This document shows positions 47,502-58,172 of a DNA stretch of 64,000 bases, in pieces. This DNA comes from Anaeramoeba ignava (taxonomy: Eukaryota; Metamonada; Anaeramoebidae), in NCBI GenBank assembly GCA_028826165.1, contig JAPDFW010000112.1:1-64000 (forward strand), given 5' to 3'. The stretch's first letter is position 1. Each line of letters starts with the position of its first letter. Position numbers and translations under genes: made by a program. The notes under the pieces are model-generated. The model was given only the letters and a program-made list of their open reading frames with translations, searched no databases and was not told the DNA's origin.

Positions 47502-50416
47502 TTAAAAATCATCAGAAGATTCAAGCCATTCATTTATTGAATGTGGTTTTTTTGGTAATTCAGGTAAATTTCCTTCTTCTATTTTAATATCATTCATTTC
47601 TAATTAAATATAAATATAAATATAAATCAATTAAATATAAATCAATTAAATATAAATCAATTAAATATAAATCAATTAAATATAAATCAATTAAATATAA
47701 ATATATTAAATATAAATCAATTAAATACCAAATTCTTTTATTATTTTCATAAATGAAATTTTGCTTCCACACATCATTATTCCAGTTAATATTAATAATC
47801 CTCCTGATATCCAAAAACCTAATCTATAATTTACATCAAAAAGAGCACCTCCTGCAATAGGTCCAATTAATCTACTTAATGCTCCTGAACTCTGAGCAAG
47901 TCCCATAATTGTTCCTATTTTTATATTTTATTTTATTTTTTTTTAAAAAAGTGGAACATTCCATTTTTGTTTTTTTGAATTGATTTTTGAAATTATTTTT
48001 GAATTATTTTTGAATTATTTGAGTTTTAATTTTGAAATTATTTTGGAATTATAAAAAAAGTGGAATATTCCATTTTTATTTTTGATTTGATTTTGGAATT
48101 ATTTTTGATTTGATTTTGAAATTATTTTTGATTTGATTTTGAAATTATTTTGAAATTATAAAAAAGTGGAACATTCCATTTTTATTTTTGATTTGATTTT
48201 GGAATTATTTTTGATTTGATTTTGAAATTATTTTTGATTTGATTTTGAAATTATTTTTGATTTGATTTTGAAATTATTTTGGAATTATAAAAAAATGGAA
48301 CATTCCATTTTTATTTTTGATTTGATTTTGGAATTATTTTTGATTTGATTTTGAAATTATTTTGGAATTATAAAAAAAGTGGAATATTCCATTTTTATTT
48401 TTGATTTGATTTTGAAATTATTTTTGATTTGATTTTGAAATTATTTTGGAATTATAAAAAAAGTGGAACATTCCATTTTTATTTTTGATTTGATTTTGGA
48501 ATTATTTTTGATTTGATTTTGAAATTATTTTGGAATTATAAAAAAAGTGGAATATTCCATTTTTATTTTTTTGAATTGATTTTGAATTTATTTTTGAAAT
48601 TATCCTTGAATGATTTTGAAATTATTTTGGAATTATAAAAAAAGTGGAATATTCCATTTTTATTTTTGATTTGATTTTGGAATTATTTTTGATTTGATTT
48701 TGAAATTATTTTTGATTTGATTTTGAAATTATTTTGAAATTATAAAAAAGTGGAACATTCCATTTTTATTTTTGATTTGATTTTGGAATTATTTTTGATT
48801 TGATTTTGAAATTATTTTTGATTTGATTTTGAAATTATTTTTGATTTGATTTTGAAATTATTTTGGAATTATAAAAAAATGGAACATTCCATTTTTATTT
48901 TTGATTTGATTTTGGAATTATTTTTGATTTGATTTTGAAATTATTTTTGATTTGATTTTGAAATTATTCTAAAATTATAAAAAAATGGATCATTCCATTT
49001 TTATTTTTGATTTGATTTTGGAATTATTTTAATTTGATTTCAAAAAATACCTCTATCAGTTGTTTTTGTTGTAAAAGAAATTAAAGCCATTAAACAGGGA
49101 TGTAGAAAAGAAGATCCAAGTGAAATAAGAAACATCATAAGAATATCAGTACTTTGGGTTTTAGCTTCAGGAAGAATAATTATCATAATTCCTCCAAAAG
49201 GAACCATAATATAAACTAGTGTTTGTAAATGGAATTTTTTAGATAAAACACCCATAGCTGCTCCTTGAATCAATAATAACACAAACCCATTCATCATATA
49301 AATATATCCAATATTTGATTCATCCAATCCAATTCTCAATTTGAAAACAAGAAGTGGATAAGTAACCATAAGTCCTGTAAATCCAACATTTGCAAAGAAA
49401 AAAGATAATTGAAAACGAACAAGAAAAGGTCTTTTCAAAAGTAATCCAATAGCTTTGAATGTTGTTAATCCTTCAACAGGAATTTCTTCAGCAATTGCAA
49501 CAATTTGTTTAAATTTCATTTTCTTTTTAACAACATAAGTTTCTTTCAAAAATATTAAAGCAAAAATAAATCCCATAAGCGTCAAAATGGCACTTGAATA
49601 ACAAGCTCCTTTTAATTCCCATTTACTTAATGCTGATCCTATTGTTGGTCCTATTACAAAAGCAATTCCAAAAACAGCTCCAAAAAGTCCTAAATATCTT
49701 GCTCTATATTGAATAGGAACAACATCTGTAATCATTGCATTTGTTATTGAAATGAATCCCCCAAAAAATCCAGTAAATCCTCTAAATAAAATTAATTGAG
49801 TTAATGTTTGACTAAATGAAGTTATAACTAACCCAACTACTAATCCAAATAAACAAATCAATAATAATTTCTTTCTTCCAAATGATTTATCACTTAAAAC
49901 TCCAAGAAAAAGACTTGATATGAATTGTGTTCCTGAATAAGCTGCTTCAATAACTCCAACTTCTAATGCATTTGCTCCAAATTTTTTAAGTGCATAAAAT
50001 GGAATAATTGGAATTAAAATTGAAAAAGCAACAATTGATAAAAATAAACAGAAATAAATTGTTAAAACTTCTATTTTAGGTACTTCACTTCCTTCTTTTT
50101 TCTTTTTTGATTTTTTTTTTGATTTTTCTTTTGGATTTTCAATTGATTTTTCATTTGGATTTTCTTTTGATTTTTCATTTGGATTCTCTTTTGATTTTTC
50201 ATTTGGATTTTCTTTTGGATTTTCATTTGGATTCTCTTTTGATTTTTCATTTGGATTTTCTTTTGGATTTTCTTTTGGATTTTCAATTGAATTTTGATTT
50301 GAATTTTTGATCATTTTTCCTTTTGAGTTTCCTTTTATTTTTCTTTTCCTTTTTTCTTCAATTACAATTGAATTAATTTCTATTTCTTCTTCTGTGTCTA
50401 TTTTTGGGTAATTCAT
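47502..50416 (-). CDS. MFS transporter paralog e
   Basis: Exons 50416-49051, 47914-47729 and 47599-47502 encode 549 residues. The start is taken at MNYPKIDTEEEIEINS, shared with d, rather than at upstream codons that would add MLLLVLKKKIFFDLI. Before TM1 there is a run of about a dozen NPNEKSKENPNE-like units. The membrane region keeps motif A GVLSDKSFGRKK and the LKETYVVKKK loop. Exon 2 and exon 3 are nearly identical to those of d, so d and e share a recent 3' end while their N termini differ, which suggests gene conversion or unequal exchange. Intron 1 is the palindrome-bearing 1,136-bp array. Confidence 0.93.
47915..49050 (-). repeat. Minisatellite intron with 11 copies of a GGAAYATTCC palindrome
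   Basis: Units of 85-130 bp each contain AAAAAAAGTGGAATATTCCA or the ...GGAACATTCCA variant followed by ATTTTTGATTTGATTTTGGA, with two to four TTTTTGATTTGATTTTGAAA blocks. Palindromes start near 47943, 48053, 48162, 48288, 48370, 48458, 48540, 48637, 48745, 48872 and 48979. The last has GGATCATTCC. The same palindrome occurs once in intron 1 of paralogs c and d. Confidence 0.9.
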
Positions 50417-50706
50417 AATCAAATCAAAAAAAATTTTTTTTTTTAAAACTAATAATAACAATTAGAAAAAGAAAAAAAGAAAGGAAAAGTAAAAAAAAAA
50501 TAAAAATAAAAAAATTTTATTTTTCTTTATTTAAAAAAAAAAGAAATTAAATCAACAAAAAAAAAAAAAGAAATTAACACGTTTCATTTGAAAAAAGATC
50601 AAAATTTTTTTTTCTACTTTTCTTTTTCATTTTTTTCATTTTTTTTCTCCTTTCTTTTTATTTATAAAATTTATTTAAAATTAATAAAATTAAAATTAAA
50701 AAAAAA
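50417..50706. promoter_or_regulatory. Divergent intergenic region, MFS paralog e / metallophosphoesterase
   Basis: 290 bp of A-rich sequence with ACACGTTTCATT at 50577-50588. The plus-strand start at 50707 is preceded by CTTTTTCATTTTTTTCATTT, the T-rich CATT element seen before several other genes here. Confidence 0.4.
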
Positions 50707-53179
50707 ATGTCAAATAAAAAATTTCCTTCAATTTATAAAAAAATTATTCAACAAAATAAAAGAAGAATTAAATGGATTTCTAAAGAATTAAAAATTACTT
50801 TAAAATCAATAAAAGAATTTGAAGAAAAACTTAAAAAATTATCTTTTCAAAAAGAAAAAGAAAAAATACAAAATCAAATTAATCATTTAATAGAATTTAA
50901 AAAAATGTTAGATAATAAACTAAGCTTTTTAAATGAAGGAATAATTAAACAAAAAGCAATACTTAAAAGTAGATTTATTTAATAAAGCAAAATCAAAATC
51001 AAATTTAAAATCAAAATCAAAATCAAAATCAAAATCAAAATCAAAATTAAAATCAAAATTAAAATCAAAATCAAAATTAAAATCAAAATTAAAATCAAAA
51101 ATCAAAATTAAAATTAAAATTAAAATCAAAATTAAAAATCAAATCAAAATCAAAATTAAAATTAAAATTAAAATCAAAAGCAAAATCAAATTAAAATCAA
51201 AATTAAAATCAAAATCAAAATCAAAATCAAAATCAAAATTAAAATCAAAATCAAAATCAAAATCAAAATCAAAATTAAAATCAAAAATCAAAATTAAAAT
51301 CAAAATTAAAATCAAAATCAAAATCAAAATCAAAATTAAAATTAAAATCAAAATCAAAATTAAAATCAAAATTAAAATTAAAATCAAAATCAAAATGAAA
51401 ATCAAAATCAAAAATCAAAATTAAAATTAAAATTAAAATCAAAATTAAAAACCAAATTCAAATTAAAATCAAAAATTAAAAAAAGAAAAAGCACAGAAAA
51501 ATCAAAATCAAAAACGTTGTAAAGAATTAAAATGTGTTTGCATTTCAGATACACATATGAAACACAACGAAATGGAAAAAATCCCAGAAGGAGATATATT
51601 AATACATTCTGGAGATTTCAGTAGAAGAGGATATGATTTTGAATTTGAAAATATCAATAAATGGCTTAGTGAACTGCCACACAAATATAAAATTGTAGTT
51701 GCAGGAAACCATGATCAAGGATTAGAAAATGAACCAGAAAAATCACTAGCAATATTATCAAATATAATTTACCTTCAAGATGAAGGAGTTCAAATCAAAG
51801 GATTTAATTTTTGGGGAAGTCCTTATCAACCCAATTATTGTCAGTGGTCTTTCAATCTTCCAAGAGGAAAAAAACTTCTTAAGAAATGGAAATTAATCCC
51901 AAAAAATGTTGATGTTGTTATTACTCATACTCCTCCTTTTGGAATTCTTGATCAACAAGTAAACCATGAAAAATCTTCCCTTAATCAAAATGATTTTGAA
52001 AATATTGGTTGTCAAGATTTACTTAAAATTATATCAAATATTCGTCCTTTATTTCATGTCTTTGGTCATGTTCATAGAGAATATGGCTTTATTTTTAAGG
52101 ATTCTACTTATTTTATTAATGCTAGTTCTGTTAATCAATATTTCCTTCCAAAAAATATTCCTATTGTTTTTATTCTTTCTGAAAATCCAAAAATTTTAAC
52201 TAATTCAATTGAAAATAAAAATAAAAATAAAAATAAAAATCAAAATCAAAATCAAAATCAAAATAAAAATAAAAATAAAAATAAAAATCAAAATGAAAAT
52301 GAAAATGAAAATGAAAATGAAAATCAAAATCAAAATGAAAATCAAAATCAAAATAAAAATATAAATCAAAATGAAATTGAAAATAAAAATGAAAATCAAA
52401 ATGAAAATCAAATTGAAAATGAAAATGAAAATCAAAATCAAAATGAAAATGAAAATAAAAATCAAAATCAAAATCAAAATCAAAATGAAAATGAAAATCA
52501 AAATCAAAATCAAAATCAAAATCAAAATCAAAATCAAAATCAAAATGAAAATGAAAATCAAAATCAAAATCAAAATGAAAATCCAAAAATTTTAACTAAT
52601 TCAATTGAAAATAAAAATAAAAATAAAAATCAAAATGAAAATAAAAATGAAAATCAAAATAAAAATGAAAATCAAAATGAAAATCAAAATGAAAATGAAA
52701 ATGAAAATCAAAATCAAAATCAAAATGAAAATCAAAATCAAAATGAAAATCAAAACCAAAATCAAAATCAAAATCAAAATAAAAATGAAAATCAAAATCA
52801 AATTGAAAATAAAAATGAAAATCAAAACCAAAATCAAAATCAAAATGAAAATGAAAATCAAAATCAAAATCAAATTCAAAATGAAAATCAAAATAAAAAT
52901 CAAAATAAAAATGAAAATCAAAATGAAAATGAAAATCAAAATGAAAATCAAAATCAAAATCAAAATCAAAATGAAAATCAAAATGAAAATAAAAATCAAA
53001 ATCAAAATGAAAATCAAAATCAAAATCAAAATCAAAATCAAAATAAAAATCAAAATCAAAATCAAAATAAAAATCAAAATCAAAATCAAAATAAAAATGA
53101 AATTGAAAATGAAAATGAAAATAAAAATGAAAATAAAAATGAAAATCAAAATGAAAATCAAAATGAAAATCAAAATTAA
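50707..53179 (+). CDS. Metallophosphoesterase (MPPED/UPF0046-like) with N-terminal coiled coil and long N/Q/E/K tail
   Basis: Exon 1 (50707-50968) and exon 2 (51486-53179) join in phase 1 to give 651 residues. Exon 1 is a basic helical or coiled-coil leader of about 87 residues. The calcineurin-like phosphoesterase domain has all five metal-binding blocks: CISDTH (D109, H111), HSGDFS (D131), AGNHDQG (161-164), ITHTPPFG (H235) and FGHVHREYG (281-284). It matches the MPPED class of cyclic-nucleotide or phosphodiester hydrolases. The domain ends near residue 320 (NQYFLPKNIPIVFILS). The final 330 residues are almost only N, Q, E and K dipeptides, with one duplicated ENPKILTNSIENKNKNK unit. The catalytic core looks active; the tail is probably disordered. 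Confidence 0.88.
50969..51485 (+). repeat. Intron of the phosphoesterase gene, AAAATC/AAAATT repeats
   Basis: 517 bp starting GTAGATTTATTTAATAAAGC and ending TTAAAAAAAG. The body is AAAATC and AAAATT hexamers. Exon phases (1 and 2) match, and the frame after the acceptor leads directly into KRCKELKCVCISDTH. Confidence 0.85.
52207..53177 (+). repeat. In-frame AAAAT / CAAAAT / GAAAAT hexamer array in coding sequence
   Basis: About 970 bp of AATAAA, AATCAA and AATGAA hexamers encode the NK/NQ/NE tail of the phosphoesterase. The array is open in both strands and several frames, so long frames on the minus strand here are artefacts. It has an internal duplication: a non-repeat island AATCCAAAAATTTTAACTAA occurs at about 52185 and 52580. 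Confidence 0.9.
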
Positions 53180-53388
53180 AATGAAAATTTAAATTTAAAA
53201 TTAAAATGAAATTTAATTAAATTTGTGAATTATTGTAAATTTTGGAAAAGAAAAGAAAAGAAAAGAAAATTAAATTTCAATGAAAAAAAAAGAATATTTT
53301 GATTAAGAAGAAAAGTAAAACAAAACTGTATTTGTTGAAAAATTTTGATTCAAAAAAAAATGAATATTTTTTCTGGAATTAGATTTTT

Positions 53389-55183
53389 TTACACAATAAA
53401 GAATTCCAATAGATCTGTAATAGAAATAACACCAATAACTTTATTATCTTTGTCAATACAAACAAGTCTTGAAACATTAATTTCTGCAATTTTTAAAATA
53501 ACTTCTCTAATAGTTGTTTCCAAAGTGCATGAATATAAAATAAATTCTGAACTAAGTCTCTTTCTTTTTTGGGCTAAAGCTTCTGAAATTGAAATATTTA
53601 AATCATCAAGTGATTCATTAACAATAAAATCCTTTTTTTTATAAATCAAAAATTTTTAATTGAATTCTTTTTTTAATTGAATTTTTTTTTAATTGTTACT
53701 GTAATATCAGAACGACTGAAAACATCTACTAATTCATTATTTTCAGAAACAACTGGTACTCCACTAATTCTTTTTTCAGATAATAATCTCAAAACTTCAA
53801 TTAATGGTTGATCTGATGTTACAGAAATAATTGAATCAAATCTCCCAATTTTAAATTCACCAAGTGTTTTATTTAATGCTGGATGAATTAATTCAAGCTA
53901 AAATATTATTATTAAATATTATTATTTAAATATTATTATTGAATATTATTATTGAATATTATTATTGAATATTATTATTAAATATTATTATTTAAATATT
54001 ATTATTGAATATTATTGTTAAATATTTTTATTGAATATTATTATTTAAATATTATTATTAAATATTATTATTAAATATTATTATTAAATATTATTTGAAT
54101 ATTATTAAATAATTTTTGATAAAATTCTTTTACATTATCAACAACAAATCGTAAAACATGTATATGTTTAATAACATATAAAATTGTTGAAGGAGAATCA
54201 GGATCAATCTAAATTAAAATTTGATTTTTGAATTAAAATTTGATTTTTGAATTAAAATAATTATTCAATAACACACAATAGGTAAACGATGGAAATGCTT
54301 TTCAGAAAGTTGTTTAATAGCATCAAACATTCGAGTTTGAGGATAAATTGAGATTAATTGACCAGGCATTTTTTTAATTTTTCTCCATTGTGAAATGGTG
54401 CAATTATTCATTTCATGAATTTTTTTCTGTTCATAAAAATAACATACAATATCAACAACATCAGTAACAGTTAACATCCCAATATATTTATTATTTTCAG
54501 AATCCCAAAGTGGTGCACTTTGATATTCTATTTAATAATTCAATTTAAATAAATTTTGAATTTAAATTAATTTTGAATTTAAATTAATTTTGAATTTAAA
54601 TTAATATTCAATTTAAATAAATATTGAATTTAAATAAATTTTAAATTTAAATTAATTTTCAATTTTTAAATTAATTTTGAATTTAAATTAATTTTGAATT
54701 TAAATAAATTTTGAATTTAAATCAATATTGAATTTAAATTAATATTGAATTTAAATAAATTTTGAATTTAAATTAATATTGAATTTAAATTAATATTGAA
54801 TTTAAATTAATATTAAATTTAAATAAATATTGAATTTAAATCAATTTTGAATTTAAATTAATATTAAATTAAAATTAATTTTCAATTTAAATAAATTTTG
54901 AATTTAAATAAATATTGAATTTAAATTAATTTTGAATATAAATTAATTAAAATATTAAATATTAAAGCAACTCACGTTGTTCTGCTAAAGCTTGAAAAGC
55001 ATATTTAAGCCTAAGATTTGTATCAATAACAACAACTTTCCCACTTTGTGGAATTAAATCATAACATTTATGAAGTCGTAAAAAATTAGCTATTATTCTT
55101 CGAATAAAATCAAGTTCATCAATTGGTTCATTTATTATTTCTTTTTTTTCTTGTTTTTCTTTATTTTCTTTATTATTTTGCAT
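53389..55183 (-). CDS. PRKAG: AMP-activated protein kinase gamma subunit (SNF4/PRKAG), four CBS repeats
   Basis: Five exons (55183-54976, 54527-54277, 54208-54134, 53897-53700, 53631-53389) splice in frame to 324 residues, the usual core length. The gamma subunit binds AMP, ADP and ATP in its Bateman domains and controls the AMPK/SNF1 kinase. Visible hallmarks are FLRLHKCYDLIPQSGKVVVI, LKYAFQALAEQ, APLWDSENNKYIGMLTVTDV, QLSEKHFHRLPI-IDPDSPST, TLGEFKIGRFDSI, LLSEKRISGVPVV and VSRLVCIDKDNKVIGVISIT ending SITDLLEFFIV. The CBS1-2 and CBS3-4 pairs are all present. Donors include GTGAGT, GTGTGT and GTAAAA. Introns 1 and 3 hold private repeats. Confidence 0.93.
54528..54975 (-). repeat. Intron 1 of AMPK gamma, TTTTGAATTTAAATTAA repeats
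   Basis: 448 bp of units such as ATTGAATTTAAATTAAT and TTTGAATTTAAATAAAT. It starts GTGAGTTGC and ends ATTAAATAG on the coding strand. Intron 3 (53898-54133) instead has TATTATTGAATATTATTATT units. Introns 2 and 4 are both 68 bp and unexpanded. Confidence 0.85.
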
Positions 55184-55416
55184 TTTTTACTTTTTAAAAA
55201 AAAATGAAAAATGAAAAATGAAAAATGAAAAAAATTTTAATTTTAATTTTAATTTTGATTTTTGATTTTGATTTTAAATTTTAATTTTAATTTTAATTTG
55301 AAATTCAAAATAAAAGTGGAATTAAAAATGGGAAATTTTAATTTTAATTTTTTTAAATTTAATTCAAAAAAAAAAAGGAGAAAAAATTTTTTTCATTTTT
55401 TTCATTTTCAAATTTA

Positions 55417-57931
55417 ATGACAACTAAAAAAGGCAAAGTTTTTGGATTTAAAATCACATCAGAAACACCAATTCATCCATTTTTACAAGAATGTGTTACA
55501 TTTTTACTTCAAATTCAAAATCCAAATCCAAATTTATTAGTTTCACAATTTAATAAAGATATTCTTAATTCAACAAAGAAAGTTATCAATAAAGATAAGA
55601 CTATTGAATTAGATGGTTTAGGTCCTGTTCTTGTTTCTGCTTTAGTTAAACAATTTTTAGCTGATTTAGTTACTCCTTTAATTCCAACTAATTATTATAA
55701 ATTATTCGAAAAAGTTTTAGGTTTTTATATTAATTTTAATTATAATTATAATTTTAATTATAATTTTAATTTTAATTATAATTTTAATTTTTAATTTTAA
55801 TTTTAATATTAATTTTAATTTTAATTTTAATTTTAATTTTAAATATAATTTTAATTTTAATTTTAATTTTAATTTTAATTTTAATTTTAATTTTAATTTT
55901 AATTTTAATTTTAATTTTAATTTTAATTTTAATTTTAATTTTAATTTTAATTTTAAATTTAAATTTAATTTTAATTTTAATTTTAATTATAATTTTTATA
56001 TTAATTTTAATTTTAATTTTAATTTTAATTTTAATTATAATTTTAATTTTAATTTTAATTTTAATTATTAATTTTAATATTAATTTTAATTTTAATTTTA
56101 ATTTTAAATTTTAATTTTGATTTAAATTTTAAATTTTAATTTTGATTTAAATTTTAAATTTTAATTTTGATTTAAATTTTAATTTTATTAGAACAACCAG
56201 AATCAGAACAAAATTCAGCTCTTATGAGTGTTATTGAAAAAATTCCTTATCCTAATCTTAAAATGTTGGAATTAATTTTGCAATTATTATCTCATTTTAT
56301 TAATACTGAAAAATTAAATGAAATAACTCGTTCAACTTTTAATATTTTTGGATCATTAATGTTTCGAACAGAATCAAGTGAAAATATGGATTTTATAATT
56401 TTTATAATTTCAAAGAATTCTAAAAGCGTTTCAGAATATATTTCACAAGTAAAACAAAATAAATATTAAAATATTATTAAATTATTAAATTATTAAATTA
56501 ATTATTAAATATTATATTAATTATTAAATTAAATATTAATTATTAAATTAAATATTAATTATTAAATTAAATATTAATTATTAAATTAAATATTAATTAT
56601 TAAATTAAATATTAATTATTAAATTAAATAAATTAAATATTAATTATTAAATTAAATATTAAATATTAAATTAAATATTATTAATTATTAAAATATTAAA
56701 TATTAAATATTAAATATTAAATATTAAATATTAAATATTAAATATTAAATATTAAATATTAAATATTAAATATTAAATATTAAATATTAAATATTAAATA
56801 AAATTAAATATTAAAAATATTAAATTAAATATTAAATATTAAATTAAATATTAAATTAAATATTAAATATTAAATATTAAATATTAAATAAAATTAAATA
56901 TTAAAAATATTAAATTAAATATTAAATTATTAAATTATTAAATTATTAAATTAATTATTAAATAAGCTCGAAAACTCAAATGAAGACATCCATCTTGGAG
57001 AAAAAGAACTCAAAAAAAAACTAAAACAAATCGAAAAATCCAAAAAGAAGATCGAGAAAATGCATACGATTTATTACAAAGAGAAGTTGAGCGACTTTAT
57101 CATCAACAAACAGAAATGCAAACAAAATATGAAAACAAACTGGATATAATTCTTCAAGAAAACAAAGAACAAAAAGCAGTTATTGACGGATTTCTTGCAC
57201 AAATCACAACAACTGAAGAAACCCATTTAACTTCACAAGAAGAATTTGAAAATATAAACAAAAATCGAGAAGAAATCCAAAAAGAAATCGAAGAAAAAAC
57301 AGAATCATCAAAAAAAATTGAAGAAGAAATTCAAAAAGAAAATTCAAAATCAAATGAACTAAATCAATCGATTCAAGAACAAAGAAATAAATTTCAAGAA
57401 CTGAGTCTAAAATCAACAGATGAAGTCGCCAATTTTGAACTTGAATATGATTGGAAAAATTTCTATATTTCTCAAATTGAACAAAAAAGAGATCAATTAT
57501 CTTTAGAAATGAAAAAATCATTAAAAAGAATGGATAAAATTCCTCTTGAAAAATTTCGAAGTCAAAAAGAACTTGCAAATTTAGAAAAAGAATTAGAAGA
57601 TGAAAAACAACGTTTGCAATCCGAAAAAACAATTTATAACTCAAGAAAAGAAGAATTCACTTCATTTCTAAAAGGATTCGAAACTGAAAAAGAAAAAATC
57701 AAAAAATCACGTCTTGAAAAGAAGAAAGAATTGTTTAATTTAGTGAATGAACTTGAAGATTATCTTAAAATTAGTTTAAATCCTCAAGAACTGATTGAAA
57801 AAAATCAAAAAGTTTTACTTTATAAACAAGATTTAACAAATTCTGTTGCAATTATTGAAAAACAAATGGAACAACTTACACTTCTTGATAAAGCAATTAT
57901 GCAAAAGGAAAATCAATTAAGAAATATTTGA
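55417..57931 (+). CDS. RhoGAP-like domain protein with C-terminal coiled coil (arginine finger missing)
   Basis: Exons 55417-55720, 56192-56448 and 56967-57931 join in phases 1 and 0. Residues 1-175 follow the RhoGAP pattern: KVFGFKITSETPIHPFLQEC, LVSALVKQFLADLVTPLIP with the conserved Lys, VIEKIPYPNLKMLELILQLL and LNEITRSTFNIFGSLMF. The GIFRxSG loop is replaced by NPNLLVSQFNKD, with no arginine, so GTPase activation is unlikely; it may only bind a Rho-family GTPase. Exon 3 starts LENSNEDIHLGEKELKKKLK, then a one-base frame change near 57040-57050 leads into REVERLYHQQTEMQTKYENK and a long coiled coil to the stop. The break lies in AAAAATCCAAAAAGAAGA and may be an indel error or an inactivating mutation. 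Confidence 0.75.
55721..56191 (+). repeat. Intron 1 of the RhoGAP-like gene, (TTTTAA)n
   Basis: 471 bp of AATTTT hexamers, starting GTTTTTATATT and ending AATTTTATTAG. Reading through it gives a false NFNYNFNYNF tail. The exon frames match in phase 1 (…EKVL-EQPESEQN). Confidence 0.85.
56449..56966 (+). repeat. Intron 2 of the RhoGAP-like gene, AAATATTAAATATT repeats
   Basis: 518 bp starting GTAAAACAAAAT and ending ATTAAATAAG. The body is TAAATATTAATTAT and a pure (AAATATT)n stretch at about 56693-56795. A polypyrimidine tract is absent before the acceptor. Confidence 0.85.
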
Positions 57932-58172
57932 GAATTTCTGTTTCTTTTCTTTTCTTTTCTTTTCTTTTCTTTTTTTTTTAAATGATTTTAATCCATTAAA
58001 TTAACTCAAAAAAAAAGGAAAAAATATTTTTTAAATTTTGTTTTGAAGATTTTTTTTATTATTAAATGAAAGGATTTAAAAAATGTCTTGTTTTTTGTTT
58101 AAAAAAAAGATTAAAATTGTATTTGGAAAGTTTTGTTTGAAAAATTCTTTTTTTTTCTTTTGTTTTTTAAAG
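57932..58172. other. Convergent spacer with (TTTTC)n
   Basis: 241 bp between the 3' ends of the RhoGAP-like gene and DAD1. It begins with five TTTTC pentamers at 57943-57970. A mirror (AAAAG)n stretch lies just past the phosphoesterase and AMPK gamma 3' ends at 53248-53268. Confidence 0.45.

Noticed and set aside
47915-49050. Regularly spaced palindromes resembling a CRISPR array
   Set aside because: The spacers are themselves repeats of the same TTTTTGATTTG blocks, no cas genes are present, and the array lies inside a spliced intron of a eukaryotic gene.
52200-53192. Minus-strand FDFDFHF / ILILIFIF frames and plus-strand MKIKIKMK frames
   Set aside because: They are shadows of the in-frame N/Q/E/K tail of the phosphoesterase gene.
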